From Nostoc sp. UHCC 0702 (GTDB lineage: Bacteria > Cyanobacteriota > Cyanobacteriia > Cyanobacteriales > Nostocaceae), in assembly GCA_017164015.1 (NCBI GenBank), contig CP071065.1, positions 3,573,918 to 3,637,917 on the forward strand: DNA of 64,000 nucleotides; not shown here. Reading direction: 5' to 3'. Below: more notes on the stretch, generated by a model. The model was not told the DNA's origin, searched no databases, and saw nothing but the letters and a program-made list of their open reading frames with translations. Position 1 is the first letter of the stretch.

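Noticed and set aside
27048..64000. N-methyltransferase, oxidase or ketoreductase domains inside the NRPS
   Set aside because: A5-A8 regions are of normal spacing in all modules; the extra segments are short repeat-derived peptides.

Overview
The window comes from a filamentous, heterocyst-type cyanobacterium (Nostoc, Trichormus or a close relative). Evidence: very frequent HIP1 octamers (GCGATCGC), 7-9 bp tandem repeats and small dispersed repeats, a cobalamin gene set mixing CobG and CbiG, EAD1-domain conflict proteins, and a large NRPS cluster with cyanobacterial adenylation codes.

Layout. 1-1075 (-): partial tyrosine recombinase cut by the left edge. 1385-1918 (+): infC with a strong terminator. 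2251-5253 (+): large membrane protein with a HEAT-repeat tail. 5279-5608: composite MITE. 5695-5841: cobalamin riboswitch whose B12-box-like end contains the start codon of the next gene. 5835-12417 (+): cobalamin locus (cobG, cobH, cobI, two toxin-antitoxin pairs, cbiG-cobJ fusion). One antitoxin is split by a 161-bp MITE with an exact TTA duplication. CobG and CbiG-CobJ both carry the same in-frame 9-bp minisatellite. 12531-14000: two secreted proteins. 14202-16005 (-): a pair of EAD1 proteins, EAD1-GUN4 and EAD1-CHAT protease, a likely two-effector conflict module. 16131-16337: MITE with perfect 15-bp ends. 16474-19701: housekeeping and small genes (BaiN/HI0933-like flavoprotein, rubredoxin, small membrane protein, SRPBCC protein, DUF924 protein).

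19807-64000 (-) is one biosynthetic cluster reading leftward. It holds a single uninterrupted NRPS reading frame of more than 12,300 codons (10 modules, thioesterase at the end, start beyond the right edge), then an AT-ACP-aminotransferase PKS protein without a KS, then three tandem JmjC/cupin_8 oxygenase-like genes.

Reading the adenylation codes in order with the three epimerase domains gives Ser - Thr - Pro-like - Ser - D-Tyr - D-Leu - Ile - D-Phe - Pro-like - Gly - TE. With a beta-amino fatty acid supplied by the AT-ACP-AMT protein this is an undecapeptide. Its residue classes and D positions (6, 7, 9) match A-type laxaphycins (laxaphycin A, trichormamide and lobocyclamide type), including a dehydration-type C domain after the Thr module where those peptides have Dhb. 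The cluster shows extensive recent internal duplication, and dispersed repeats have inserted in frame into loops of the megasynthetase.
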